From NCBI RefSeq assembly GCF_019977735.1, contig NZ_AP025018.1, positions 3,720,001 to 3,784,000 of the forward strand: DNA of 64,000 nt, written 5' to 3'. This DNA comes from Calothrix sp. PCC 7716 (GTDB lineage Bacteria; Cyanobacteriota; Cyanobacteriia; Cyanobacteriales; Nostocaceae). The translations under genes and the position numbers were made by a program. Shown piece after piece: positions 1-8,796 of this stretch (its first letter is position 1; each line of letters opens with the position of its first letter). The notes under the pieces were generated by a model, which saw only the letters and a list, made by a program, of their open reading frames with translations, was not told the origin of the DNA and did not search any database.

Positions 1-1000
1 AATACGTATCAAGCAGAGAATTAAATTCTGACTCTGTAAAAACTGTTTCTTGAGGCAATAATTTAAGTTGATTACTCCACTTTACGGGTACATTCAAAGT
101 ATTCAATAGCTCATAGGTAAGCTCATTGAGAACAAACTCAAGCTTTTGTTTATTCTGTAATACCCCTAGTACACTTAATCTATCTTTTTTTAGAGTCGTT
201 GAATAAACTGTATACAATGGGTTACAAACAACATTCGTAGTCTGATTTATGCCCTTAACACGCGCGGACGTTTGGTCTAAGTGCTGCCAAGTAGTACTTT
301 CTAGCCCAGATATATATACTTCGTTATATTCAGATTCAAATCCAGAATCATTTTTAATTAGCAGATTTGACAAATAGCCTGCTGACATTGAAATACCAAT
401 ATCTTCTAAAAATTCTAATAATTTACCTTGAGTCATATTGCCTCCATAGTACAGGCTTATGACTAAAGCTTTAATTCCTGGACCAAACTCTCCGTCGTAA
501 CCTGTTGGTAATGGCGCCAAGTATGTTTTACCTTCAGAAGCTGAGTAGAATTTTGGTTTCAGGAATAGTACATTATCGGTTTCAAGTGAGATATCTTGTA
601 TAATTACTTTTTCGTAACCCTTAAACTCCGCATCCGCTGGTAGCTCAGATTCTGGATACTCCAAAATCCATTCTCGATCTATCTTAATACTGGTGTTTTT
701 ACTGCTCTTAGTATGCCCTTTATGAGTTTTACGTTCTTTCTCTGACGAATGGTCTTTCTTAAATCCGCTCGTTTTATTGGCTTTGATGTCTGGCTTACCC
801 TTCTCTCCTTTAAGACGATTGTTTTCATCCCGAAGTTTTTGAATTTCTTCTTCTAAACTTTTTATCTTTAAATTTTGTTCCTCTATTAAGTTCAGAAGTA
901 CTTCTATACTTTGCCGCAATGAAGCGTCTGCAATTCCTCTTGGGTCAATGCTTTGCAGCAAGTCAGGTACTAACTTTTTACTTTCTGGATTTTGCGTCAT
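1..1000 (-). CDS. IS66-like transposase, 3' end outside the window
   Basis: The minus strand is open from an ATG at 1000 to the left edge, about 333 codons with no stop. The N-terminus has a leucine-rich coiled coil (about residues 30-65, ending near KLRDENNRLKGEKGKP), then a Lys/Ser-rich linker and a globular region with WQHLDQTSARVKG and CNPLYTVYSTTLKKDRLSVL. These resemble the start of the DDE catalytic region of IS66-type transposases common in cyanobacteria, where the Asp of HLDQT would be the first acidic residue. The C-terminal catalytic part is outside the window, so activity cannot be judged. The element's right end was not located; it should lie between 1001 and about 1240. The family call is by recognition and moderately sure; other coiled-coil DDE transposases are possible. 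Confidence 0.7.
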   Translation of the reverse strand, partial: MTQNPESKKLVPDLLQSIDPRGIADASLRQSIEVLLNLIEEQNLKIKSLEEEIQKLRDENNRLKGEKGKPDIKANKTSGFKKDHSSEKERKTHKGHTKSSKNTSIKIDREWILEYPESELPADAEFKGYEKVIIQDISLETDNVLFLKPKFYSASEGKTYLAPLPTGYDGEFGPGIKALVISLYYGGNMTQGKLLEFLEDIGISMSAGYLSNLLIKNDSGFESEYNEVYISGLESTTWQHLDQTSARVKGINQTTNVVCNPLYTVYSTTLKKDRLSVLGVLQNKQKLEFVLNELTYELLNTLNVPVKWSNQLKLLPQETVFTESEFNSLLDTY

Positions 1001-1237
1001 GTATCATATTCTACGGCACCATGTTACCAAAACAATATTTTATTTTTTCGTGCTACATATACGCTTTGAGGCACCACCATTAATGCATGACGTATCAGTT
1101 CAAATACATGAATAGCATAAGGCGCCTCTTTTTTAAGACTTTGAGGCAATAGGGCAATATCATTGGCTTTTATAAGCGTGCGATACGTTTACTTTACGCT
1201 CCTAATGGCGCCATGCTGTTGTGCTAGGAGGCTACCC

Positions 1238-1945
1238 CTACTTATTGAGCGGATACTTAAAATCTTCGGCACTTCTACTAGCTAGAAGCTTACCATCTGC
1301 ACTAAAAGATAAAGACTGAACTGCTGCTTTATGTCCGCTAAAGAAACAGATTTTTTTTTCAGTTTGCTTATCTATCAGTTCAATTTGCCCATTTGTATCA
1401 GGTGTGCTTCTAGCGATAAAATAACCATCAGGACTGTGAGCTTCAGTTTGGATACCACTTGAATAACCCTTAAAGGTACGTGTTTCATGACCAATATTAT
1501 GTAGTTCAAATGCTTTCCCTATACTTATCATTCCTAAAGTTTTACCAGATGTTTGAATATTATTAGCTAATGCCAATTGTACTTCTACATCAGTTTTGTG
1601 TGCTGCTTGCTCTAAGATAAACTGTGGCACATTATCCAGCTTTAAAATACTTCGTAGTGTAGGCAGGGGAATTTCTGCAACCAAGTTAGGATTTTCTAGT
1701 AGCAACAGTGAAAATACGGGGTTTTCTACTAATTGTGTTGGAAATTCGGCGCCTAATTTTAAAAGTGCGTCTGCTGGAGTATTTGGATTAGCTGCAACTG
1801 CTCTACGGGTCGCTTTGTCTTGAGAATGTGCTAACTCTAGCAGAAGTTCGGGGTCGGTGCTTATATTTTCTGCTACTATTCTTGCTTATTCTATATTGTT
1901 AACAAGACTAGTATCTATAGATTTAGGTGGAGTTATTTCATCCAT
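1238..1945 (-). pseudogene. LRV-repeat/WD40 protein gene interrupted by a stop codon
   Basis: Reading from the ATG at 1945 gives MDEITPPKSIDTSLVNNIE, then a TAA stop at 1888-1886, then the same frame continues to a TAG at 1240-1238. Residues after the stop show leucine-rich-variant style helical repeats (PELLLELAHSQDKATRRAVA, NPNTPADALLKLG, ENPVFSLLLLENPNL) and then a WD40-like stretch (GHKAAVQSLSFSADGKLLAS). CAA to TAA is the simplest single change, giving the smooth sequence IEQARIVAENIS. The WD40 part ends after about two incomplete blades, so the 3' end also looks truncated, perhaps by insertion of the neighbouring transposase unit. A functional short product from an internal start is possible but unlikely. 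Confidence 0.75.
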
Positions 1946-2117
1946 TGTTAGAATTAGATTGCAAGGTGGATGCTAGCCTGTTGAGTGTTTGTAGCAGTTT
2001 TAGTACATGGCAATATTTACCACTGACTTTTTGACGCACACGCAAGCTCTAATTATCTATACTATTGCTTGTTTTGTATAATAGTCATCTTGGTAAATAC
2101 GTAAATATGGTAGTGAT

Positions 2118-2543
2118 ATGAGTCAGACATGTGCCATTGTTTTTGAAGACAAGCCTGATAGTGCATTTACACAAGCTATTCAAGAAGGTATTAATCAGTT
2201 TAACCAAGAGCAAGCTGGAGATTATAATTATAAAAAGCTTTGTTTTTCATTGCGAGATTCTGAACAAAAAATAGTTGGTGGGTTGGTTGGAGAGACTTAT
2301 TGGGATTGCTTTTATATTGAGTTGTTTTGGATTAGCGAGCCATATCGGAAAGGTGGGTATGGAAGTACTATTTTGCAGATGGCTGAGGATGAGGCTCGTG
2401 GTAGGGGTGTGAAACAAGTTTTTCTCAATACTTTTAGTTTTCAGGCGCCTGATTTTTATGAGAAACATGGTTATCGGGTGTTTGGTGAGTTATCTGGTTT
2501 TCCACCGGGTTATAAGTGTTGTTTCTTGACTAAGAATTTATGA
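2118..2543 (+). CDS. GNAT family N-acetyltransferase
   Basis: A 141-residue protein of typical single-domain GNAT length. The acetyl-CoA binding signature is seen as EPYRKGGYGSTILQMAEDEA (motif A, R/Q-x-x-G-x-G/A type, about residues 74-93), followed by a beta-strand and FYEKHGYRVFGEL (motif B), the usual C-terminal arrangement. Such enzymes transfer an acetyl group from acetyl-CoA to an amine in the cytoplasm; the substrate cannot be read from sequence. The gene stands alone, with a TATAAT-like hexamer at 2077-2082. Its 3' end runs directly into a palindromic mini-element that starts at 2549. Confidence 0.85.
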   Translation: MSQTCAIVFEDKPDSAFTQAIQEGINQFNQEQAGDYNYKKLCFSLRDSEQKIVGGLVGETYWDCFYIELFWISEPYRKGGYGSTILQMAEDEARGRGVKQVFLNTFSFQAPDFYEKHGYRVFGELSGFPPGYKCCFLTKNL

Positions 2544-2548
2544 ATAGT

Positions 2549-2675
2549 CTTGTGGGATAGGCATCGTTGCCTGTCCATTGTTAAGTTCATTGTTAGAGGC
2601 GGGCAAGGATGCCCGCTCCACAAGATGTTGCTCCACAAGATGTTGTTCCACAAGATGTTGCTCCACAAGATGTTC
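2549..2675. repeat. Palindromic mini-element with a tandemly expanded right end
   Basis: It begins CTTGTGG, contains two head-to-head GGGCAT/ATGCCC-type hairpins (the right one is GGGCAAGGATGCCC at 2601-2614) and ends CCACAAG, giving overall inverted termini. The right terminus is repeated four times as a 15-bp unit (CTCCACAAGATGTTG) at 2616-2630, 2631-2645, 2646-2660 and 2661-2675. Related copies lie at 26591-26646, 59529-59669 and 62717-62834, with a half copy at 45397-45426. Confidence 0.8.
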
Positions 2676-3250
2676 TGCAAAATATTTATAGATACTGGTA
2701 TTAGAAACTTGCCATTACCTATGAGGGGTGTCATAATGTAGGGGTCAAGTGCAGTAGGGGTATAAGCAAGTAGGGGTGAAGCCCCTCGAAGACAGGCGAA
2801 ATAAGTAATTGGCGATGCATAGCGCCTTAATTTATAAATGATACCGTGATTTACACTGAACTTCAACGGTGGTTAAGTAAGAATTTCAGTGTAATCACGT
2901 ATTCACTTTAGTCTTATTACTGCTCATAATATCAACCATAGCAGTTCGGTGAGAACCGAGGCTAGAATTCCTCCCTGACAAGTCGAAAAGCCTATCTGAA
3001 TATGGGCAAAAGTTAAGTTAGAGAGAAAAATCCGGTGGGTAAAGCTCAGGAAATTAAAGGTAAAAAAATTAGTAAATTTCCTTACCTGTATTTTTTTGGC
3101 TATCTCGCATAAAATTTTTCTTGACCTTATCTTTTGCCCTTTATTTAAAGTCGTCAGTACTTACATTACCCTCCAAAAAGTAAGGTTTAAGCAATTAGAG
3201 TGTGCGCTGGTCGCATTGAAACAAAATTAATTTATAAAAGGATTGAGAAT
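2676..3250. other. Intergenic region upstream of the protease, with possible structured leader
   Basis: No convincing gene is seen. A small hairpin with AGGGG and CCCCT arms lies at 2772-2786. A possible structured RNA element lies around 2938-3010: TCGGT-GAGA-ACCGA hairpin, then GGCTAG, then AGTCGAAAAGCCTATCTG, vaguely recalling the conserved core of cobalamin-type riboswitches. The last 60 bases lead into the protease start with an AAAAGGA ribosome-binding site. Confidence 0.35.
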
Positions 3251-5545
3251 ATGCAAAATAATGACTTTAACGCTTCGGGCAATGGAAGCGTCAATGGTAA
3301 TGGCAATGGTAACGGTAATGGTAAGTCTAAACAGGCGCCTCCATCATCCAACTCCAGTAATATGCCGTCTTTAGGTATGGGTGAGTCGCGGGGAACAGGG
3401 GTAATGAGTAGCGCGCAGATGAATGCTGACTCTTTTAGTGCGATGCAAAAGGTTCTTGTAGAGTTACGAGTATCTAGAACACAAGGTATAGTTGGTGCAT
3501 CAGAAAATGTTGGCGCCAGTATTGACAGTTTTCGACTCGACACTGCATATGAACCAGTTCCAGTTGCTCCATCTAGCAACGTTGTTGCAAGTATTATGGC
3601 TGCTAACGAAGAAACTTATATCATTCGCGGTGAAGTCGAAGAACGTAGAATTGCTGAACTCGAAGCTCAACCAAGTGTTGTTAAAGTTTATAAAGATACA
3701 CCTATTGCTCCATTCAATCAATCGGTTTTGGAAAAGACTACCTACGATTTAGTCAAACCGATGGATGGTAAAGGTAACTGTCCTGTTGGCACTTGCGACT
3801 GTTCACCCACTACAGCAAAAGGCACAATTGCAGATGTAGCAAAATATTTTGGTGTTGACCAAATTTGGGCTGCTGGGTTTAAAGGTCAAGGTATTGTAGT
3901 TGGCGTTGTTGATGGTGGTATTACTGCTGAGGGGCGCCCTGTTGACCCATTTGAAGGTATTCGTCGCATTCCAAATGTAATTGGTGGTCCAGCACAAGAT
4001 TGGGGAACCAAAGCGCGTTCTTGGGGTGAACACGGTAACATGTGTGCCACAGATATTCTCGGTATGGCGCCTGAAGCAAAATTATATGACTGTCGCATTG
4101 CTGGTGGTGATTCTATATCTAACGCTTTAGCTGTATTTCAATGGGCAATTAACCAACATCGTATTGATGGTACACCACATATTCTTTCCAATAGCTGGGG
4201 TATATATCAAAAAAGCTGGGATGAATTCTACGCGACCAATGCAGACCATCCGTTCACTCGTAAGGTTGTAGAAGCAATCAACGAAGGCATTATTATGCTG
4301 TTCGCAGCAGGTAACTGTGGTGGCACTTGTCCAGCAGACCGTTGCGGTGGTGATATTGGTTCTGGTAAAAGTATTTGGGGCGCCAATGGACATCCTTTAG
4401 TAATGACAGTTGGTGCTGTTAATAAAGACGAACAATTTGTAGGTTACAGTAGCCAAGGACCAGCAACACTCGACCCCAACAAACCAGATTTCTGTTCAGT
4501 TACACATTTCCGAGGTTATTTTGGCAGCGATAACGGTACTTCAGCGGCTTGTCCAATTGCTGCTGGCGTGGCAGCATTATTCACACAAGCAAAACCAGGC
4601 ATCACCCAAGAGGAAATGAAAGACCTCTTTAAGCAGACTGCAAAAAATATTGGTGAACCTGGTTTCGACCAAAATACTGGTGCAGGTATTCTTCAACCCA
4701 AAGTTGCTTTTGACAAATTAAATCCTCAATTACCTCGTTGGAGCGAGTGGGAAAGCTTGGGTGGAAATGCCTTCTCTGCTCCTGGTGCTGTATCTTTAGG
4801 TGAAAAACGTCTTAATATTTTTGCTATCGGTGGTGATAGTGCCGTCTACGAAAAAACTTGGGATGGTACGACTTGGACTGAGTGGGAAAGTTTAAGTGGG
4901 TTTAGCTTATCGGCGCCTGCTGCAATATCACCAACACCTAACCGCATCGATACATTTACTATCGGTAAACAACGCCAAATACAGCGTTTATCTTGCAGTG
5001 ATACCAGTTGGGGCGCCTGCGAATGGGAAAATTTAGGTGGTTTCTGTAAGCAAGGTGTCGCTGTCTCAGGTTGGGGTACACGTCAAGATGTATTTACTGT
5101 AGGTGCAGATAACGCTGTTTACCAAATGACTTGGGATGGTAGCACTTGGAGTAACTGGACGAGTTTAGGCGGACTTGCACTATCGGCCCCCTCCTCTGTA
5201 TCTTGGGGTGAAAATAGAATTGATTTATTTGTACGCAGTGGCGACCATGCTATTTACCATAAATACTGGAATGGTCAAGTATGGAGTGATTGGGTATCTT
5301 TAGGTGGTTTATGGTTATATGCTCCGAGTGTCACTTCATGGGGCAAAAACCGTTTAGATGTATTCGCAGTTGGTACAGATAACGCAGTCTACCGTAAATA
5401 CTCAGATGGCGTAACTTGGAGTTCCTGGGAAAATATCGGTGGTACAGCTATCTCGGCGCCTGCTGCAACTTCACAAGGCAGCAATAAACTGGATGTGTTT
5501 ATAGTTGGTGGAAATAACGCTGTTTACAAAAAATCACTCTCCTAA
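3251..5545 (+). CDS. Subtilisin-like (S8) serine protease with C-terminal lectin-type beta-propeller repeats
   Basis: The start is placed at the ATG at 3251, after AAAAGGATTGAGAAT; an in-frame GTG at 3200 is also open. The 764-residue protein has a low-complexity Gly/Asn N-terminus, a propeptide-like region (about 50-150), and an S8 catalytic domain with Asp221 (VVDGGI), His261 (EHGNMC), oxyanion Asn355 (AAGNCGG) and Ser431 (GTSAAC). From about residue 495 there are six repeats of about 45 residues of the form W-x-x-W-x-x-LGG...R-x-D-x-F...AVY, matching DUF346/PLL-like lectin propellers; the third is degenerate. No signal peptide is obvious. It probably cleaves proteins while docking to glycans or another surface ligand (inference). 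It is followed by a terminator at 5615-5646. Confidence 0.85.
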   Translation: MQNNDFNASGNGSVNGNGNGNGNGKSKQAPPSSNSSNMPSLGMGESRGTGVMSSAQMNADSFSAMQKVLVELRVSRTQGIVGASENVGASIDSFRLDTAYEPVPVAPSSNVVASIMAANEETYIIRGEVEERRIAELEAQPSVVKVYKDTPIAPFNQSVLEKTTYDLVKPMDGKGNCPVGTCDCSPTTAKGTIADVAKYFGVDQIWAAGFKGQGIVVGVVDGGITAEGRPVDPFEGIRRIPNVIGGPAQDWGTKARSWGEHGNMCATDILGMAPEAKLYDCRIAGGDSISNALAVFQWAINQHRIDGTPHILSNSWGIYQKSWDEFYATNADHPFTRKVVEAINEGIIMLFAAGNCGGTCPADRCGGDIGSGKSIWGANGHPLVMTVGAVNKDEQFVGYSSQGPATLDPNKPDFCSVTHFRGYFGSDNGTSAACPIAAGVAALFTQAKPGITQEEMKDLFKQTAKNIGEPGFDQNTGAGILQPKVAFDKLNPQLPRWSEWESLGGNAFSAPGAVSLGEKRLNIFAIGGDSAVYEKTWDGTTWTEWESLSGFSLSAPAAISPTPNRIDTFTIGKQRQIQRLSCSDTSWGACEWENLGGFCKQGVAVSGWGTRQDVFTVGADNAVYQMTWDGSTWSNWTSLGGLALSAPSSVSWGENRIDLFVRSGDHAIYHKYWNGQVWSDWVSLGGLWLYAPSVTSWGKNRLDVFAVGTDNAVYRKYSDGVTWSSWENIGGTAISAPAATSQGSNKLDVFIVGGNNAVYKKSLS

Positions 5546-5548
5546 AGA

Positions 5549-5582
5549 AGAAACCGGGTTTCTTGGAGAAACCCGGTTTCTA
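5549..5582. repeat. Dispersed AGAAACC-type hairpin repeat
   Basis: Two 15-bp arms, AGAAACCGGGTTTCT (5549-5563) and AGAAACCCGGTTTCT (5567-5581), are exact reverse complements with a 3-base loop. It lies just after the protease stop. Relatives lie at 21785-21816, 27231-27296, 52600-52657 and 55853-55919. Confidence 0.85.
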
Positions 5583-5614
5583 GGACTTAGTTAAAGTTTA
5601 TACGCGATGGATGA

Positions 5615-5646
5615 CGCGACATATAAAAAATGTCGCGCTTTTTTTA
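5615..5646. terminator. Rho-independent terminator after the protease gene
   Basis: The arms CGCGACAT (5615-5622) and ATGTCGCG (5630-5637) pair perfectly around an A-rich 7-base loop and are followed by a run of T at 5639-5646. The A-rich loop and flanks could also give a weaker terminator for the converging glycosyltransferase gene. Confidence 0.85.
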
Positions 5647-6723
5647 TTTATTTAAAAAGTTAATTACGTTTTGAGCAATTACTTCATTACCATCTTTGGT
5701 AATTGTTTTTAATTTACTCGGTTGCTGAAATTCTTGGTTAAGAAAATCCCAGTCTCCTTCAAAAAATTCTTGTGGTGATAGAATTTTATGCTGGTTGCAA
5801 TTTGTAATCCCTTCGAGTATGTAGGCAGCTTCAGCAAAGTTATCGCGCGTAATTGTGATTATAGGTATATTAAGTTTGCTTGCTTCGGCAAATGTTCCGT
5901 AACCAGGTTTAGAAATAACTTGACCGCAAACTGGCATAACATCTACTGGACGGTATTTACGGTCTGTAATTTTGATTATATTTGGTAATTCCGGCGCCGA
6001 AGCATCGAAGCTGATAAATTGCCAGTCGGGAAATTTATTCAGGTTATGGTAAGGAATTTCTTGTAAACCTAAACCACCAAACGTAAGTAACGCAGTTTTC
6101 TCTTTAGGAGCATTAATTTTCCATTTTTGGCTAATTTCTTCAGTAGAGTAATGGGGAGAACCACCAGTTAAACCTACATCAGTAATGTTAGAAAACATTG
6201 ACATAGGTTCGTGGAAAGGAAGACGAAAAGTGCGCTGGCATTTGCTATAACATTCACCTATCCAGTCAGCAATGGCAATAAATTCTCCACCCCAGTCACG
6301 ATATATAAAATCCCAACCAAAGTTTGTCATCATCCAACAAGGTATATTGGCCGCACTTGCAATTGGCGCCGTAAGAAAGGGGACATCTGCCAAAATTAAA
6401 TTAACGCGGTTTTGGCGAATAAAGTTTACTTCCGAGGCAATTATTGAATTTTGCTTTTTCTTAATTTCTAGTAACTTAGACAACGTAGCATCCTTGTCCA
6501 TTGTTAAACTATCAGCTTGCACCACACCTAAATCGTATGCACGCGGACGATGTATAAATTCTCCCTGTATATAACATTCTAATAACCATCGCGGCGCCGT
6601 AGTCACCAAAATCAGCAAAACATCAGGAAACAGTTTTTGAATAGTAGCAGCAACAGCAGCAGTACGTGTTGCATGACCAAAACCATGATTCGTGATAGCA
6701 ATATATATAGCAGGACGTTCCAT
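5644..6723 (-). CDS. GT-B fold glycosyltransferase
   Basis: A 359-residue protein beginning MERPAIYIAITNHGFGHATR, the N-terminal nucleotide-sugar transferase signature (GxGHxxR) seen in MurG-like enzymes and in the GT domain of L-arabinokinase-type proteins. The C-terminal half holds ALLTFGGLGL and the donor-site loop VISKPGYGTFAEA (about residues 270-282), as in UDP-sugar-using GT-B enzymes. No membrane segment is seen, so it should act in the cytoplasm on a soluble or membrane-surface acceptor. The acceptor cannot be named. It converges with the protease gene; upstream lies the decayed IS200/IS605 element. Confidence 0.75.
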   Translation of the reverse strand: MERPAIYIAITNHGFGHATRTAAVAATIQKLFPDVLLILVTTAPRWLLECYIQGEFIHRPRAYDLGVVQADSLTMDKDATLSKLLEIKKKQNSIIASEVNFIRQNRVNLILADVPFLTAPIASAANIPCWMMTNFGWDFIYRDWGGEFIAIADWIGECYSKCQRTFRLPFHEPMSMFSNITDVGLTGGSPHYSTEEISQKWKINAPKEKTALLTFGGLGLQEIPYHNLNKFPDWQFISFDASAPELPNIIKITDRKYRPVDVMPVCGQVISKPGYGTFAEASKLNIPIITITRDNFAEAAYILEGITNCNQHKILSPQEFFEGDWDFLNQEFQQPSKLKTITKDGNEVIAQNVINFLNK

Positions 6724-6794
6724 AATACCGTATAAAATACCGTAAAATACCGTAGGGGCAGGTTAACCAAGAGTTATAAGAAATATGCCGAAAA

Positions 6795-6869
6795 CTCTTG
6801 AGAAGATGTAAAAAATGGTTGCGGAGCTTATCATTTTTTACATCTTCGTGCTTCAGCCAAGAGATGAAG
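6795..6869. other. Perfect 16-bp hairpin at the left side of the IS200/IS605 element
   Basis: Arms at 6802-6817 and 6832-6847 are perfect reverse complements (GAAGATGTAAAAAATG and its complement) around a 14-base loop. Flanking CTCTTG (6795-6800) and CAAGAG (6858-6863) could extend it, and a second small hairpin CTTCA/TGAAG sits at 6851-6869. By position it could be the left-end structure recognised by a Y1 transposase, or a terminator for the minus-strand tnpA. Confidence 0.5.
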
Positions 6870-6909
6870 GCTAATTAATGGCGCCGATTCCATTTCTGAC
6901 GTTAAATAT

Positions 6910-7317
6910 TTAACTTCTCTGATTGGCTATGTAATTTTTTACAGTTTCCGCGAGCTAATTACCAGCAGTAGAAACAAAGTAGCTAGGTGTCCATAAAGTT
7001 GGTATTTTAAGCAGTTCTGGAAATTCTTGTCTTAAATGATGTGATGCACGCCCCTTAATTTTCCGCATAATATCAGCCGGCGCATCTATGACTCGAACAT
7101 TAAGAAATAAATGTACATGCAAAAAAGCATAATTTCCATTGCTATAATTTTCCATCTGTTTTCGGTACATACTGTAGCAATAATTTCTTGTAGCCTGTGA
7201 GCTATGTCCCCTACCAATACTTTCTTCCTGCGAAGAAGGTATCCAAACAAAGTGGTAGTTAAGCAAGCATACTGCGTTACCTTCATGACGATACTCATCA
7301 GGGTCAAAAGAAGCCAT
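6910..7317 (-). pseudogene. tnpA: IS200/IS605 transposase tnpA, broken by two frameshifts and a stop
   Basis: Conserved TnpA sequence is spread over two frames. The first frame gives NAVCLLNYHFVWIP, a second frame gives RRKKVLVGDIAHRLQ through WKIIAMEIM, and the first frame resumes with HVHLFLNV (the HUH metal-binding motif) to PSYFVSTAGN. The shifts fall near 7231-7243 and at the T-run near 7120-7127. TAG at 6957-6955 then interrupts, but the same frame goes on as LAETVKNYIANQRS, which carries the expected catalytic Tyr (VKNYI), to TAA at 6912-6910. Y1 enzymes move single-stranded DNA as dimers; this one should be inactive. It is divergent from tnpB, as in many two-gene IS605 elements. Confidence 0.85.
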
Positions 7318-7417
7318 ATTCTTTACAAAAAGATATTAATTTATTGTTTACAGTTATTGTATACTAGTCAGCAATGAAGTCAATAAATTAATTAAAGAGT
7401 AAGGAGGTGATACATGC

Positions 7418-8721
7418 GTGCAGGTAAGGTGGAACTTTAAGCTAAAGCCAAATAAAGAACACGTAGAAACAATGGAACGTTGGCTGGTTACGCTTAGAAA
7501 GCATCGTAACTATGCACTGCGTGAAAGAGAGCAAGGATATAGCACAAATAATCAAGATGTGGAGTCAGAAATAGTTTACGCATTTGGTAGTTACTGTGAC
7601 TTAGAAACACGTGTTGAGTATGGTGCGTGTTGCCCCTTGACATGTCCAGTTCTTAAACATGGTGTGGTACCAGAAAAAATATCTATTGCGTTCAAAAAAA
7701 CTAAAGAAAAGTTTGATGCAAAGACGGGAGAGTTAATTAAACCTAGTATTGTAAAATGGGATGACGCAAGCGGTATACAGAAAAAAGTAACCACAGAGTT
7801 ACGCGGTAAGTCTCCATCCTTTGAAGAAATCTATTCTGCTGTATTGCAAGGTAACTTAGAAAGACTGGATGACGCTTACACTAACTTTTTTAAGCATGGA
7901 CGTGGCTATCCAAGCTATATAACTCGACTCGATTCGTTTGAATATAAGCCCGGTCAAGCTAAAATTGGGTTGACTAATAAAAACTACGCCACTGTCTATC
8001 TTCCTGGCATTGGAAACGTAAAGTTCCATAACAGTCGTAAAAAAGAATTCAGTAACGTAACTGACATTAGAAGCATTACAGTATCAAGGGAAGCAACATA
8101 CTGGTTTATTTCCATCATTGTAGAAATTCCTGATTTAATTCAAGAGCAAGTACCATTTGAAAAAGTCAAGTCAGTAGTAGGAATTGATGTAGGAATCAAC
8201 AAGTTAGTTGCATCCTCGAATGGCAGTTTTGCTATTAATACAAGACCTGCAACAAACAAAAAAACAGCGCGACGTTTGGCAATGCGTCAACGCAGTATTG
8301 CCCGCAAAGTTAGAGGTTCAAGAAATAGAAAAAGAGCAGTAATAAAATTAGCAAGAACTAAACACAAAATTGCAGCCACGAGAAATGGCCGCAATTGGAA
8401 AGTTGCTAATGATATAGTAAAAACCGCTGATGTTGTGGTGCGTGAAGACCTTAAAATAAAGAACATGGTCAAACGCGCCAAACCAAAACATGACGGTAAA
8501 GGCGGATATGAAAAGAATGGTGCCTCTGCCAAATCAGGGTTAAATAAATCAATTTTAGATTGTGGTTGGGGAGATATTTTTAACAAAATAGCTTGGCTTG
8601 CCCTAAAAGCAGGAAAGCATGTAATTGCTGTTAACCCAAAACACACGAGTATTGAGTGCCCAGCGTGCGGGCATATTGATAAAAGTAACCGTGAAGGTGA
8701 GAAGTTTTTCTGGGTTATGTG
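7418..8721 (+). pseudogene. tnpB: 5' part of IS200/IS605 tnpB, interrupted by a transposon
   Basis: TnpB is the RNA-guided nuclease of IS605 elements and an ancestor of Cas12. This 433-codon part starts at a GTG at 7418 behind a strong AAGGAGGTGAT site. It carries RuvC-like Asp257 (GIDVGINK), Glu343 ([10 protein letters not shown]) and the first half of the zinc ribbon, CPACGH (Cys414, Cys417). The frame breaks off at the ATG of GFFWVM-type sequence and hits TGA at 8720-8722, exactly where the Tn554-like insertion begins. The missing 88 residues are at 12652-12918. Joining the parts at ATGTG gives a standard 521-residue TnpB, so disruption appears recent. Confidence 0.9.
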
Positions 8722-8796
8722 ATATACAACGTCTACAAAGCCTACTACACAACACTTTCATCCAGAAATATTTTTCCACAAAGTAAACAACACAAA

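Noticed and set aside
2510-2866. Protein-coding ORFs on both strands after the GNAT gene
   Set aside because: Their translations are repetitive because they read the 15-bp tandem repeat.
7086-7307. Independent 73-residue gene on the minus strand
   Set aside because: Its conserved part (RRKKVLVGDIAHRLQ) is a frameshifted segment of tnpA.
7414-7440. ATG at 7414 as the tnpB start
   Set aside because: That frame stops after eight codons; the GTG at 7418 opens the TnpB frame and is well placed behind AAGGAGGTGAT.
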